NCBI GenBank assembly: GCA_023393525.1
Contig: JAEWKZ010000024.1
Span: 79,356 to 143,355 of the forward strand
Direction: 5' to 3'
DNA: 64,000 nt
Source of the DNA: Pseudomonadota bacterium
GTDB lineage: Bacteria > Desulfobacterota > Desulfovibrionia > Desulfovibrionales > Desulfomicrobiaceae
The notes beneath the pieces are model-generated. The model made no database searches. It was given only the letters and a program-made list of their open reading frames with translations, and had not been told where the DNA came from. Position numbers and translations under genes: made by a program. Below, piece after piece: positions 36,678-45,390 of this stretch (position 1 is its first letter; each line of letters starts with the position of its first letter).

Positions 36678-36727
36678 GGCTCCAGTCGGCCAGATTATCA
36701 ACCACAGACCCAATCCGGGAGGAAACG

Positions 36728-37606
36728 ATGCAATTCAAAGGAGCGTTTACAGCCCTGGTCACCCCGTTTTCAAACGGCCAGCTTGACGAGGAAGCCTATC
36801 GAAAACTGATCGAATGGCAGATTCAGAGCGGGATCAACGGCGTAGTGCCCTGCGGCACCACCGGAGAATCCGCGACCATGAGCCACGACGAGCACAAACA
36901 GGTGATTCGAATTTGCGTGGACCAGGTCAAGGGCAGGGTGCCGGTCCTGGCCGGGGCCGGATCGAACAACACGGCCGAGGCGGTGGAACTGACCCGCTTC
37001 GCCAAGGAAGCCGGAGCCGACGGAGCCCTGCTGATCACGCCCTACTACAACAAGCCGACCCAGGAAGGCTTGTACCAGCACTTCAAGCGCATCGCCGCCG
37101 AAGTCTCCATGCCCTTCGTCGTCTACAACGTGCCCGGCCGCACCAGCGTCAACCTGCTCCCGGCCACGGTGGCCAGGCTGAACAAGGACATCCCGGACAT
37201 CATCGGCATCAAGGAGGCCACGGGCGACCTGAACCAGGTTTCCCAGGTGCTCGAATACTGCGGGCCCGACTTCCAGGTCCTGTCCGGCGACGACTTCACC
37301 GTGCTGCCGCTCCTGTCCGTGGGCGGCTGCGGCGTCATCTCCGTGGTCTCCAACATCCTGCCCGACAAGATGAGCGGGCTCTGCTCGGCCTGGTTCGCAA
37401 ACGACCTGGCCAAGGCCCGGGAAATGCATTTCCTGCTCGCCTCGTTCTCGCGCATGATGTTCATCGAGACCAACCCCATCCCGGTCAAGACCGCGCTGCA
37501 TCTCATGGGCCGCATCAAGCTCGAGATGCGCCTGCCCCTGACCCCCCTGGGTCCGGCCAACGCCGCGACCCTGAAGACCTTCCTGACCGACAAGGGCCTC
37601 ATCTGA
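36728..37606 (+). CDS. dapA: 4-hydroxy-tetrahydrodipicolinate synthase
   Basis: DapA condenses pyruvate with aspartate semialdehyde, the first committed step to diaminopimelate. The 292 residues form a TIM barrel with the Schiff-base Lys162 (GIKEATGD), Tyr133 (VVYNVPGR) and the substrate loop [10 protein letters not shown] at ~42-51. GGGAGG precedes the ATG. It pairs functionally with dapF just upstream, and a strong bidirectional terminator follows. Confidence 0.97.
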   Translation: MQFKGAFTALVTPFSNGQLDEEAYRKLIEWQIQSGINGVVPCGTTGESATMSHDEHKQVIRICVDQVKGRVPVLAGAGSNNTAEAVELTRFAKEAGADGALLITPYYNKPTQEGLYQHFKRIAAEVSMPFVVYNVPGRTSVNLLPATVARLNKDIPDIIGIKEATGDLNQVSQVLEYCGPDFQVLSGDDFTVLPLLSVGGCGVISVVSNILPDKMSGLCSAWFANDLAKAREMHFLLASFSRMMFIETNPIPVKTALHLMGRIKLEMRLPLTPLGPANAATLKTFLTDKGLI

Positions 37607-37622
37607 CCCGCTCCCCACGCAA

Positions 37623-37668
37623 CAAAAAAGGCCGCCATCCCCAACGGGATGGCGGCCTTTCCTTTTCG
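37623..37668. terminator. Bidirectional terminator between dapA and pyrR
   Basis: A perfect 15-bp stem (37627-37641 and 37646-37660; AAAGGCCGCCATCCC) with loop CAAC has A-rich sequence on the left and T-rich sequence on the right. It therefore serves both convergent genes. Confidence 0.92.
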
Positions 37669-37681
37669 GATCGAGATGCGA

Positions 37682-38212
37682 TCAGCCCAGAACCACCTGA
37701 TCCCTGCCGTCGCGTTCCCGCAGGAACACGTTGACCTGCTGGCCGCGTTCCGTGGCCACGGCCTTGCCGACAAAATCGGCCTGGATGGGCAGCTCGCGAT
37801 GCCCCCTGTCGACCAGGACAAGGAGTTTCACGCCCCGAGGCCTGCCGAAATCGAGGATGGCCTCCAGGGCGCAGCGGATGGTGCGGCCGGTGAAAAGCAC
37901 GTCGTCGATGAGGATGATGGTCTTGTCCTCCACGGAGAAATCGATGCGCGTGGCGTTGATGTTCGGCGTGGCGGTGGAGGAGGTCCAATCGTCGCGGTAC
38001 AGGTTGATGTCCAGCTCACCGCAGGGGATGTCCGCGCGAGCGCGCGCCGAAAGCAGCCCGCACAGCCGACATGCCAGATCCGCGCCGCGCCGCTGGATGC
38101 CGACCAGGGCGATGGACTCGTGATCCGGTATCTGCTCAAGGATTTGGCAGGCCAGCCGGTCGAGCGTCCGCTCGATGTCGCGAGCGGCCATGATTTCCTT
38201 GCAACGGTCCAT
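37682..38212 (-). CDS. pyrR: Bifunctional pyr operon regulator / uracil phosphoribosyltransferase
   Basis: PyrR-type phosphoribosyltransferase of 176 residues; in Gram-positives it binds UMP and attenuates pyr operons, and it has uracil phosphoribosyltransferase activity. The PRPP loop IILIDDVLFTGRTIRCAL and the ALVGIQRRGADLA and LYRDDW segments are diagnostic. GGAGG is seven bases before the first ATG. No pyr gene is adjacent and no PyrR-binding loop is visible here, so a regulatory role is uncertain. Confidence 0.93.
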   Translation of the reverse strand: MDRCKEIMAARDIERTLDRLACQILEQIPDHESIALVGIQRRGADLACRLCGLLSARARADIPCGELDINLYRDDWTSSTATPNINATRIDFSVEDKTIILIDDVLFTGRTIRCALEAILDFGRPRGVKLLVLVDRGHRELPIQADFVGKAVATERGQQVNVFLRERDGRDQVVLG

Positions 38213-38324
38213 GGCAATACCTCCATTTCATGTGACAAGCCCTGTTCACTAAGGGCCTCAAGTTGTAATTGCAAGCGAATCGTCCTATAGGCCGGGCAAC
38301 ACAGCAGCAGACCACGGAGGGTGC

Positions 38325-39449
38325 ATGGGAGCCGACAATCTCTTCTTTCTGGAACTCATCGAATGGTTCGACGACAGCGGCCTGGAAATCGCCCGGCGCT
38401 TCCCCCGGGAAGGCTCCGGCGAGATAAAATACGGGGCGCAGATGGTCGTGCGCGAGTCCCAGGCCGGCGTGTTCTTCTACAACGGCAAGGCGGTGCATGT
38501 CTTCGGACCGGGCAGGCACACCCTGAAGACCGCCAACATCCCCATCCTGAACAAGATCATGGGCATCCCCTGGGGGCTCGAAAGCCCGCTGCGGGCCGAA
38601 GCCTACATGGTGAACACCAAGGTCTTCCCCAACCTCAAGTGGGGCACCCGGGAGCCGGTGGCCTTCAAGGACTCGGAGCTCGGGCTGATCCGCCTGCGCG
38701 CCTACGGCATGTTCAACATCCGCATCGTGCAACCCCTGCTCTTCATCAACTCCCTCGTCGGCACCATGGCCTCGTTCTCCGTGGCCGACCTGAGCGACTA
38801 CCTGGGCAAGGTCATCGTCTCCAGGTTCAACGACTACCTGGGCGAAAACATGGACACCATCCTGAATCTGCCCAGCCGCTACGAAGCGTGGTCCGCCGGA
38901 CTGCGCGAACGCCTGCAGGGCGACTTCCGCCATTTCGGGCTGTCCCTGGATCAGCTCTTCATCAACGCCATCACCCCGCCCCCGGAAGTCCAGAAGGCCA
39001 TGGACGACAAGACCAAGCTCGGCATGTTCGACGACATGAATAAACTGATGCAGCTCAAGGCTGCGTCCGCCATGGAAAAGGCGGCCGCGAACCCCGGGAG
39101 CGCGGGCGAATCCATGGGCCTTGGCGTGGGCTTCATGATGCCCTCGCTCATGGCCCAAGCCATGCGGATGGCCGGACAGGGGAGTCCCGCGCAAGAGGCT
39201 CTGAACTGCCCGGAATGCAGGCAGCCCATCCACCGCGACGACAAATTCTGTTCGTCCTGCGGGCATCAACTGGTCGTTTTCGAGCAGTGCAAGGGCTGCG
39301 GCAAGAATCTGGCGCCCGGCACCCGCTTCTGTCCCCGCTGCGGAAGACAGGCGGGCAGCGTGCGCGAAACGGCCAAATGCCCCGCCTGCGGCCAGGAAAA
39401 CCTGTCCAGCTCGACCTTCTGCAACCACTGCGGGGAGCGCATGGCCTGA
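38325..39449 (+). CDS. SPFH-domain protein with C-terminal zinc ribbons (YdjI-like)
   Basis: A 374-residue protein whose first ~250 residues are an SPFH/band-7-like fold of the YdjI (virion core protein) type, including IKYGAQMVVRESQAGVFFYNGKAVHVFGPGRHTL and a DLSDYLGKVIVSRFNDYL helix region. A Met/Ala/Gly linker follows, then three double-Cys zinc-ribbon modules at ~288-372 (CPEC..CSSCG, CKGCG..CPRCG, CPACG..CNHCG). There is no signal peptide. In Bacillus the relative works with PspA-like membrane-stress proteins. The next gene, 2 bp away, also encodes a zinc-ribbon protein, so they probably act together. Confidence 0.85.
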   Translation: MGADNLFFLELIEWFDDSGLEIARRFPREGSGEIKYGAQMVVRESQAGVFFYNGKAVHVFGPGRHTLKTANIPILNKIMGIPWGLESPLRAEAYMVNTKVFPNLKWGTREPVAFKDSELGLIRLRAYGMFNIRIVQPLLFINSLVGTMASFSVADLSDYLGKVIVSRFNDYLGENMDTILNLPSRYEAWSAGLRERLQGDFRHFGLSLDQLFINAITPPPEVQKAMDDKTKLGMFDDMNKLMQLKAASAMEKAAANPGSAGESMGLGVGFMMPSLMAQAMRMAGQGSPAQEALNCPECRQPIHRDDKFCSSCGHQLVVFEQCKGCGKNLAPGTRFCPRCGRQAGSVRETAKCPACGQENLSSSTFCNHCGERMA

Positions 39450-39451
39450 GC

Positions 39452-40666
39452 ATGAACGGCCATCTTTCCCATCAATGCCCGCAATGCGGCGCTCCGGTGA
39501 CCCTTGAAGAAACGGACAGGATTTTTTCCTGTCCGTTTTGCCAGGTCCGCCTCTTCATCCACAGCAACGGCCCCTTCCAGTATTATCTGAAGCCCCGCGT
39601 CACGCATCCGGGCACGCTCGTCCACGTCCCGTACTGGCGTTTCCGGGGCAACGCCTTCGTGCTTGGCCCGGAGTCCATCGCGCACAAGATTCTGGACTCA
39701 AGCCTGCTGGCCGTAAACAACCCCCGGCTTCCGCCGTCCCTGGGCCTGCGCGGCCAGGCCCTGCACCTGTTCTTCGTGGAACCGACCACCGAAGGCGTCT
39801 TTCTGCCGCCGGACATCCCCAGCGCCGACTTCAAGAAGCGGCTGCTGCGCTCCCTGCCCGGCATCCCGGCCCGGACCGCTCCGGCCCTGACGGCCTGCGT
39901 GGGCGACACCCTTTCACTCATCTACCAGCCCGTCTTCCAGAGCCACGAGCTTGTGGACGGAATCACCGGCGAACATCTCGGCCCGGCCGAGATCGAAACC
40001 GCGCAAGCGGCCGGGGCGGGCAGCCACCTGCGCTTCGTATCGACCCTGTGCCCCAGGTGCGGCTGGGACCTGATCGGAGACAGGCAGAGCCTGATCCAGA
40101 CCTGTCCCCACTGCGACACGGCCTGGGAACCGGGCCCCGAAGGCGGGGAACCCGTGACCCCGCATTTTCTGCCGACCGCGGAAAAACCGGACATCTACCT
40201 GCCCTTCTGGAACCTGCGTGTCAGGGCGAAAGGCTTCAGGCTCCAGACCTGGTCCGATCTGATCAAGCTGACCAACCTGCCCCGCGCCCTTCTGCCCTGG
40301 ATGGAATCGGCCGCGTTCTCCTTTCGCGTCCCGGCCTTCAAAATCCGGCCCGAACTCTTTTTGAACCTGGGCGCGCAGGTCAGCCTGTATCAGCCCGAGA
40401 CCCCAAAACTTCAGACCCTGCCCCGCACGCCCCTGCACCCCGTGACCCTGCCCAGGGAAGAAGCCTTCCAGGCCGTGCCGGTGATCCTCGGACGCCTGGC
40501 CCCGGCCCGCAAGAACCTCTTTCCCAGAATCGAGGGCGGTTCGCTTCGACCGGGAGAGGCAAGCATCGAATATCTGCCCTTTGTCGAAGGCCCCCGGGAA
40601 TTCGTGCAGCCGGAGATGAACATGGCCATCCAGAAAAACGCCCTCCACTGGTCCACGATGCTCTAA
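39452..40666 (+). CDS. Zinc-ribbon protein of unknown function, partner of SPFH gene
   Basis: I do not recognise a named family. The ATG at 39452 comes 2 bp after the SPFH stop. The 404-residue product begins with a zinc ribbon (CPQCGAP...FSCPFCQVRL, ~9-34) and has a second one in the middle (CPRCGWDL...QTCPHCDTAWE, ~195-222). Between and after these are beta-rich parts with repeated W/F-rich motifs HVPYWRFRGNAFV and YLPFWNLRVRAKGF, which look like two copies of one domain. No membrane helix or signal peptide is visible. Confidence 0.8.
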   Translation: MNGHLSHQCPQCGAPVTLEETDRIFSCPFCQVRLFIHSNGPFQYYLKPRVTHPGTLVHVPYWRFRGNAFVLGPESIAHKILDSSLLAVNNPRLPPSLGLRGQALHLFFVEPTTEGVFLPPDIPSADFKKRLLRSLPGIPARTAPALTACVGDTLSLIYQPVFQSHELVDGITGEHLGPAEIETAQAAGAGSHLRFVSTLCPRCGWDLIGDRQSLIQTCPHCDTAWEPGPEGGEPVTPHFLPTAEKPDIYLPFWNLRVRAKGFRLQTWSDLIKLTNLPRALLPWMESAAFSFRVPAFKIRPELFLNLGAQVSLYQPETPKLQTLPRTPLHPVTLPREEAFQAVPVILGRLAPARKNLFPRIEGGSLRPGEASIEYLPFVEGPREFVQPEMNMAIQKNALHWSTML

Positions 40667-40730
40667 AAAAGCGGAACCCGCCGGACCGCGCCGATGGATT
40701 CCGCCACTGGAAACAAAACGCCGCGTGATC

Positions 40731-41177
40731 CTAGTCCGGAAACAGCGGCCCGATTGTCGTTAAACCCATGGCCTTGGCCGCGAGATGCAGACGCACCCGG
40801 ACCTCGTCGAGGTCGTACGGGCGATAGACGTAGTCATCGGCTCCCGAGGCGATGCATTGCCGGATTCCGCCCACGGCCCCGCGCGGGATCGCGCCCATGA
40901 GATAGGCGCTCCGCGTGGCCTGCGCGTTGCGCACCTTCCAGAAAAACTCGTCGCAGCCCATGAAATCGGCATGCCAGTCCGCCAGAACCAGAACCGGAGC
41001 CCGCGTCGCGCGGACCGCCTTCCAGGCGCTCTCCTCGTTCTCGGCCACGACGCTGGCATAGCCCCACGCGCCCAGGGCCTTGACCAGCACGTTGCGGGAC
41101 AGGGACGGTTCCTCGACGATCACGATGCTCAGTTCATTATCCACGCTTGACTCCATCACGATGGTGTTCTTGTTCAT
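40731..41177 (-). CDS. Stand-alone receiver-domain protein, atypical
   Basis: A single response-regulator receiver with no output domain. The acidic pair EE after the first strand (IVIVEEP) and the phospho-acceptor Asp in VLVLADWHADFMG are present. The conserved Thr/Ser is a Gly (YLMGAI) and the invariant Lys is Arg (YVYRPYD), so the phosphorylation switch may be altered. The start is unsure: ATG 41177 used here, ATG 41156 fits the fold best, GTG 41201 also possible. It follows the AI-2E permease gene closely on the same strand. Confidence 0.75.
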   Translation of the reverse strand: MNKNTIVMESSVDNELSIVIVEEPSLSRNVLVKALGAWGYASVVAENEESAWKAVRATRAPVLVLADWHADFMGCDEFFWKVRNAQATRSAYLMGAIPRGAVGGIRQCIASGADDYVYRPYDLDEVRVRLHLAAKAMGLTTIGPLFPD

Positions 41178-41207
41178 CGGGTCGGCATCCGCCCAGGCCA
41201 CGACCGC

Positions 41208-42374
41208 TCACTCGCCGTCCGTCCTGCAACTCGGAGGGGCCGGTTCCACGCCATCCTTGTGCTGAATGACGTGCCCGAAAATATAGGTACAGATGGGCAC
41301 GCCCAGGACCAGGCCCCAAATGTGGAAGAGCTTGGCTCCGATGGTCAGGATGACCAGTACGATGACGGGATTGATGCGCATGTAGGAGCCGTAGATCCTG
41401 GGGTTGAGCACGTATCCTTCGAGCAGGTGGATGACCGTGATCATGGCGATGGCCAGCAGCATGGTCGTCAGGCCCGAGGCCTGGAGGGCGATGAGGCAGA
41501 TGGGCACGGAGCTAATGAACACGCCCAGAACGGGGATGAAGCTGCACAGAAAGACGATCACGGTCAAGAAGGCCATGGCCGAGCCCAGCCCGAGCATGGA
41601 GACGCCGATGGCCGTCAGCACGGCGTTGACCAGGGCGATGACGAATTGCGCCTCCAGCGCCTTGCCCAGAACCGTGGCGAAGTCCCGGATGCTCCCCGCC
41701 ACCTCGCGGTATACGAACCCGAGCTTGGAATTTTCCAGGGAGCACACGCTGGCCGAGAGGCGCGGCAGGTCGAGCACGATGAGAAAGGAAAACAAGAGGG
41801 CCAGGAGAAAGGCCGAGGCGATGGCCGCGATCCTGCCGCCCACCCCGCGCACCAGGTCCAGCAGCTGATTGACCTTGTGCTGCCCGTCGGGATGCTCGCC
41901 CATGCCGAAAATCTGCTGCACCAGGGCCGCGACCCTGGATTTGCTCCCGCCAGGGGCGGTGTGGTCCGCCAGGATACCGAGCTCCGGTATGGCGTTGGCG
42001 ATCATGGGATAGCGTTCGCCAAGCACTCCCAGCTCCTGATCCAGCCGTTCCACGTACTGCGGCAACTGGGTGACGAAAAGAACGGTCTGCTCCTTGGCCC
42101 GAGGCACCAAAAAAACGCCCACGGCGATGAGCACGCCCAGAAAGATGCTCGCCACCAGCACGACCCGCAGCGGCCGGTTGGGGATCAGACCCTGAAGCCT
42201 GTTCACGCCGCGATTCTGGATGTACCCGAACACGAATGTCAGAAAAAGCAGCAGAAAAAAGGACCGCAGAATAAAGACCACGGAGAACACGCCCCCCCAG
42301 ACCAGTGTCCTGATCAAGGCGGGTATGATCCGTTCGCTCAAATTCGCTGGTCCCTGGCCGTAGTCAGGAGTCAT
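41208..42374 (-). CDS. AI-2E family transporter (PerM-like)
   Basis: A 388-residue inner-membrane protein of the AI-2E/UPF0118 family, members of which include TqsA and sodium/proton antiporter-like proteins; the transported compound is unknown. About eight membrane helices occur: paired ones at ~15-50 and ~68-92, a soluble amphipathic part at ~95-185, then helices at ~195-215, ~240-330 and ~340-370 with the family block GSAMAFLTVIVFLCSFIPVLG. Its ATG overlaps the deoB stop (ATGA), suggesting cotranscription with deoC-deoB. Confidence 0.88.
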   Translation of the reverse strand: MTPDYGQGPANLSERIIPALIRTLVWGGVFSVVFILRSFFLLLFLTFVFGYIQNRGVNRLQGLIPNRPLRVVLVASIFLGVLIAVGVFLVPRAKEQTVLFVTQLPQYVERLDQELGVLGERYPMIANAIPELGILADHTAPGGSKSRVAALVQQIFGMGEHPDGQHKVNQLLDLVRGVGGRIAAIASAFLLALLFSFLIVLDLPRLSASVCSLENSKLGFVYREVAGSIRDFATVLGKALEAQFVIALVNAVLTAIGVSMLGLGSAMAFLTVIVFLCSFIPVLGVFISSVPICLIALQASGLTTMLLAIAMITVIHLLEGYVLNPRIYGSYMRINPVIVLVILTIGAKLFHIWGLVLGVPICTYIFGHVIQHKDGVEPAPPSCRTDGE

Positions 42375-43621
42375 GAATAGTCCTTGGGAAAGGTTAGCTC
42401 GTCCTCGACAAAAAACGACCGGCCGTGCCCGGTTCCCGCCATGCCCAGAAAGTGCGCCACGGAGGCCCCGACATCGGCGAGGGTATCACGGACGCCCACG
42501 CTTCCGGCCCCGATTCCCGGACCCACGGCCAGAATCGGCACCCGCTCCCGCGTGTGGTCAGTGCCCGGCCAGGTCGGGTCGCACCCGTGATCCGCGGTCA
42601 GGATGCACAGGTCGCCCGGCGCAAGCCGCCCCAGCAATTCGGGCAGCCGGGCGTCCAGGGCTTCGAGGGCCCGGGCGTAACCGGCGACATTGCGACGATG
42701 ACCATGAACCGAATCAAAATCAACGAAATTCGTCACGACCAGCGTCCTGTCGCCGGCCTGGTCCCAGGCCTTGAGAGTCGCGTCCAGGAGACGGTCGTGG
42801 CCATGCGCCCGGATGGTCCGCGTAACTCCCCGATGGGCGAAAATATCCCCGACCTTGCCGACGCACAAGACTGTTCCGCCTCCGTCCTTCAAAAGGTCGA
42901 GGATCGTGGGCGAGGGGGCGGGGATGGAAAAGTCGCGCCGGTTGCCGGTCCGCGTGAACGTGGCGGCGTCCGTGCCGACAAAGGGCCGGGCGATGATCCG
43001 GGCGATGCGGTACGTGTCCGCGAGCTCCCTGGCGATGGCGCAGACTTCGAACAGCCGGGTCAGCCCGAAAAACTCCTCGTGGGCCGCGATCTGCAGCACC
43101 GAATCCACGGAGGTGTAGACGATGGGACGGCCGCTGCGCAGATGCTCCTCGCCCAGGCGCTGGAGGATTTCGGTGCCGGAGGCCTTGCAGTTGCCCAGCA
43201 CCCCGGGCAGACCGGCCCGGGAGACAAGCCCGTCCAGCAGTTCGGTCGGGACCGAGTCCGTCTCGGGAGAAAAATAGCCCCAGTCCAAGAAAACCGGCGC
43301 GCCGGTCATTTCGAAGTGCCCGCTCGGGGTATCCTTGCCCCGGCTGATTTCCGTGGCGCAGCCGTACCTGGCCAGGGGAGAGCCGGAAATCTCCAGACCG
43401 GGCGGAACGGCTCCGGTGGAAAGCGCCGCCGCCGCTCCCAGGCCCAGGGAAGAAAGAACCGGGAGCCGCAGCGGGCCCTGGCGTCCGTCATCGGCCAATC
43501 CTGCCGCGCAGGCCCGGGCGATGTGACCCAAAGTGTCGGCCCCCAGGTCTCCGAAGCGCTCCGCGTCCGGAGCGCCGCCCACGCCAAGGGAGTCGAGCAC
43601 CAACAGGCAGACCCGCCTCAT
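42371..43621 (-). CDS. deoB: Phosphopentomutase
   Basis: DeoB interconverts (deoxy)ribose 1- and 5-phosphates in nucleoside salvage. The start is the ATG at 43621 overlapping the deoC stop (ATGA); the longer upstream frame is a shadow of deoC. The 416-residue alkaline-phosphatase-superfamily protein has metal-binding Asp10 (VLDSLGVGG), the RGKDTPSGHFEMTG loop with the phospho-Thr region, VTNFVDFDSVHGHRRN and TADHGCDPTWPGTDHTRE. It pairs with deoC, which uses its product. Confidence 0.95.
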   Translation of the reverse strand: MRRVCLLVLDSLGVGGAPDAERFGDLGADTLGHIARACAAGLADDGRQGPLRLPVLSSLGLGAAAALSTGAVPPGLEISGSPLARYGCATEISRGKDTPSGHFEMTGAPVFLDWGYFSPETDSVPTELLDGLVSRAGLPGVLGNCKASGTEILQRLGEEHLRSGRPIVYTSVDSVLQIAAHEEFFGLTRLFEVCAIARELADTYRIARIIARPFVGTDAATFTRTGNRRDFSIPAPSPTILDLLKDGGGTVLCVGKVGDIFAHRGVTRTIRAHGHDRLLDATLKAWDQAGDRTLVVTNFVDFDSVHGHRRNVAGYARALEALDARLPELLGRLAPGDLCILTADHGCDPTWPGTDHTRERVPILAVGPGIGAGSVGVRDTLADVGASVAHFLGMAGTGHGRSFFVEDELTFPKDYS

Positions 43622-44364
43622 CGGCGCGCCTCCTCCGCCCTGGCCAGCACATCGTCCAGCAGGCTGCTGGCTCCGAAACGCAGCGTGCGCGGACTGATCC
43701 ACTTCCTGCCCATGATCTCCTCCGCCAGACGCAGATAGACCAGCGCGTCGTCCATGACCCGCAGCCCGCCCGAAGCCTTGAAGCCAACCGAGCCACCGCG
43801 CCGCGCGATGACTTCGAGCATGGTCCGGGCCGCCATCGGGGTGGCGTGAACCGCGATCTTGCCCGTGGATGTCTTCAGGAAATCCGCCCCCCGATCCACG
43901 GCAAGTTCGCTGGCCGCCCTGATCGCCTCGCAGTCGCCAAGGGCCCCCGTTTCGAGAATGACCTTGAGACGCGCCGGGCACGCCTGCCGGCAGGCATCCA
44001 GGTACTCGCCCACGCGCTCTTCGAGGCCGTCCAGAAACGCCCGGTACGGAAAGACCAGATCCACTTCCGTGGCCCCCAGGGCCAGCGCTTGCTCGATCTC
44101 GCGGACGCTGCCGACAGGGTCCAGTTGGCCCTGCGGAAAATTCACCACCGTGGCCAGCTCGACCCTCGTCACGCCGAGTCGGGCAAGGCAGCTTCGCGCC
44201 AGAGGCAGATGCCGGGCGAAAACGCAGATCGCAGCGACCTGGCCGCAGGGCCCCGACGCCTTGGCGCAAAGCGCCTCGATGTCGGAATCGGTCTCGACGC
44301 CGGACAGCGACGTCAAATCCAGAAGCGAGACTATCCGCCTCGACTGTTCAAGCATTTCGCGCAT
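43618..44364 (-). CDS. deoC: Deoxyribose-phosphate aldolase
   Basis: DeoC splits deoxyribose 5-phosphate into acetaldehyde and glyceraldehyde 3-phosphate. The ATG at 44364 has GAGGGG four bases upstream; the longer frame is shadow sequence. The 248 residues show Schiff-base Lys164 in KTSTGK, the proton-relay Lys196 in GFKASGG, and EVDLVFPY with the key Asp102-type residue. It is the first gene of deoC-deoB-permease. Confidence 0.94.
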   Translation of the reverse strand: MREMLEQSRRIVSLLDLTSLSGVETDSDIEALCAKASGPCGQVAAICVFARHLPLARSCLARLGVTRVELATVVNFPQGQLDPVGSVREIEQALALGATEVDLVFPYRAFLDGLEERVGEYLDACRQACPARLKVILETGALGDCEAIRAASELAVDRGADFLKTSTGKIAVHATPMAARTMLEVIARRGGSVGFKASGGLRVMDDALVYLRLAEEIMGRKWISPRTLRFGASSLLDDVLARAEEARR

Positions 44365-44561
44365 GAAACCCCTCAACTCGATGCAAAAAATCAGAATGCA
44401 ATGCGGATTCACAGCCCCGCCGGACGTCAAGGACCGCATGGTCCCTTCCGGCCCGCAGCAAGACAAAACACGTCGAGCCCGCGGACGCAAGCCTGCGCGG
44501 CACTTTTCCGTCAAAAATCGGAGATTCTGCTTGTTCATGAAAGCGGCGTGGGATAAATGGA

Positions 44562-45317
44562 ATGTCCATGATCAGGTATCGAAATCCGCACATGGTTCTG
44601 ATTGCCGCCCTTATGGCGCTTCTTTTCTCCGCCTCCGTCCGCGCGGAGGAAGTGCTGACCGCCTCTCCGTACTGGCAGGGATTCACCAGCCCCGACGGCC
44701 AGGGCCTGTATCACGACCTGATGCGGGCCATCTACGAACCCGGCGGAAACACGATCCGGCATCTGGAGGTCCCGGCCAAACGCGGGCTGATCATGATCCG
44801 CGAAGGCGCCGTCGATGTCTACACCTGTCTGACGGAACCGGCGGAAGGCCTGCAACTGGCCGCCGAGCCCATGTATGAGGGCGAGTTTCATGCGCTGTTC
44901 CGCAAAAAGGACTTCCCCTACTGGGACGGCGTGACCTCCATGGCGAACAGACGGGTGGTATGGCGGCTCGGATATTACACGCACAAGGAGTTTCCCGTGC
45001 CCATCCGGTACTGGGAAACCACCACCGGAGTCGAAGCCCTGAAGAGGGTCGTGCGGGACAGGGCGGATTTTTACGTCGACGACCGCAACCTCATCCTGGA
45101 GAGCATGCGCGACTTCAAGACCCCCCTCGACCAGAACGATTTTCGTATCGAATCCGTAGGATTCCGGCAATATTTTCCAGTCTTCTCCACTTCCGAACGC
45201 GGACGGAAACTGCGCGCGACCTTCGAGCAGGGCATGCGCAGCCTGGCGGACCAGGGCAAGCTGGCCCCGATCTATGCGAAGTGGAACCTGCCCATGCCCA
45301 GAGCGTACCAGAGATAG
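44562..45317 (+). CDS. Periplasmic solute-binding protein (SBP_bac_3 type)
   Basis: A 251-residue secreted protein: signal peptide to about residue 28 (cleavage near VRA-EEV), then a two-lobed amino-acid-binding-protein-like domain (ASPYWQGFTSPDGQGLYHDLMRAIY; later VVWRLGYYTHKEFP; FSTSERGRKLRATFEQGM). No permease or ATPase genes adjoin, so it may feed a distant transporter or be a sensor part. It is divergent from deoC and convergent with cca. The ATG at 44562 has only a weak ribosome site; ATG 44568 is an option. Confidence 0.8.
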   Translation: MSMIRYRNPHMVLIAALMALLFSASVRAEEVLTASPYWQGFTSPDGQGLYHDLMRAIYEPGGNTIRHLEVPAKRGLIMIREGAVDVYTCLTEPAEGLQLAAEPMYEGEFHALFRKKDFPYWDGVTSMANRRVVWRLGYYTHKEFPVPIRYWETTTGVEALKRVVRDRADFYVDDRNLILESMRDFKTPLDQNDFRIESVGFRQYFPVFSTSERGRKLRATFEQGMRSLADQGKLAPIYAKWNLPMPRAYQR

Positions 45318-45390
45318 ACCGGCGCTCCGGCAAAACGCTCCGGGTCGCAAGCGCGAAAACAACAGGCCCCGCACGACCGCCAAGACCCGA

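Noticed and set aside
36678..36727. Lysine riboswitch upstream of dapA
   Set aside because: The 50-bp gap is far too short for a lysine riboswitch.
42371..44269. A 632-residue DeoB with a long N-terminal extension
   Set aside because: The extra 216 codons lie over deoC in another frame and are Arg/Gly-rich; the ATGA overlap at 43621 is the natural start.
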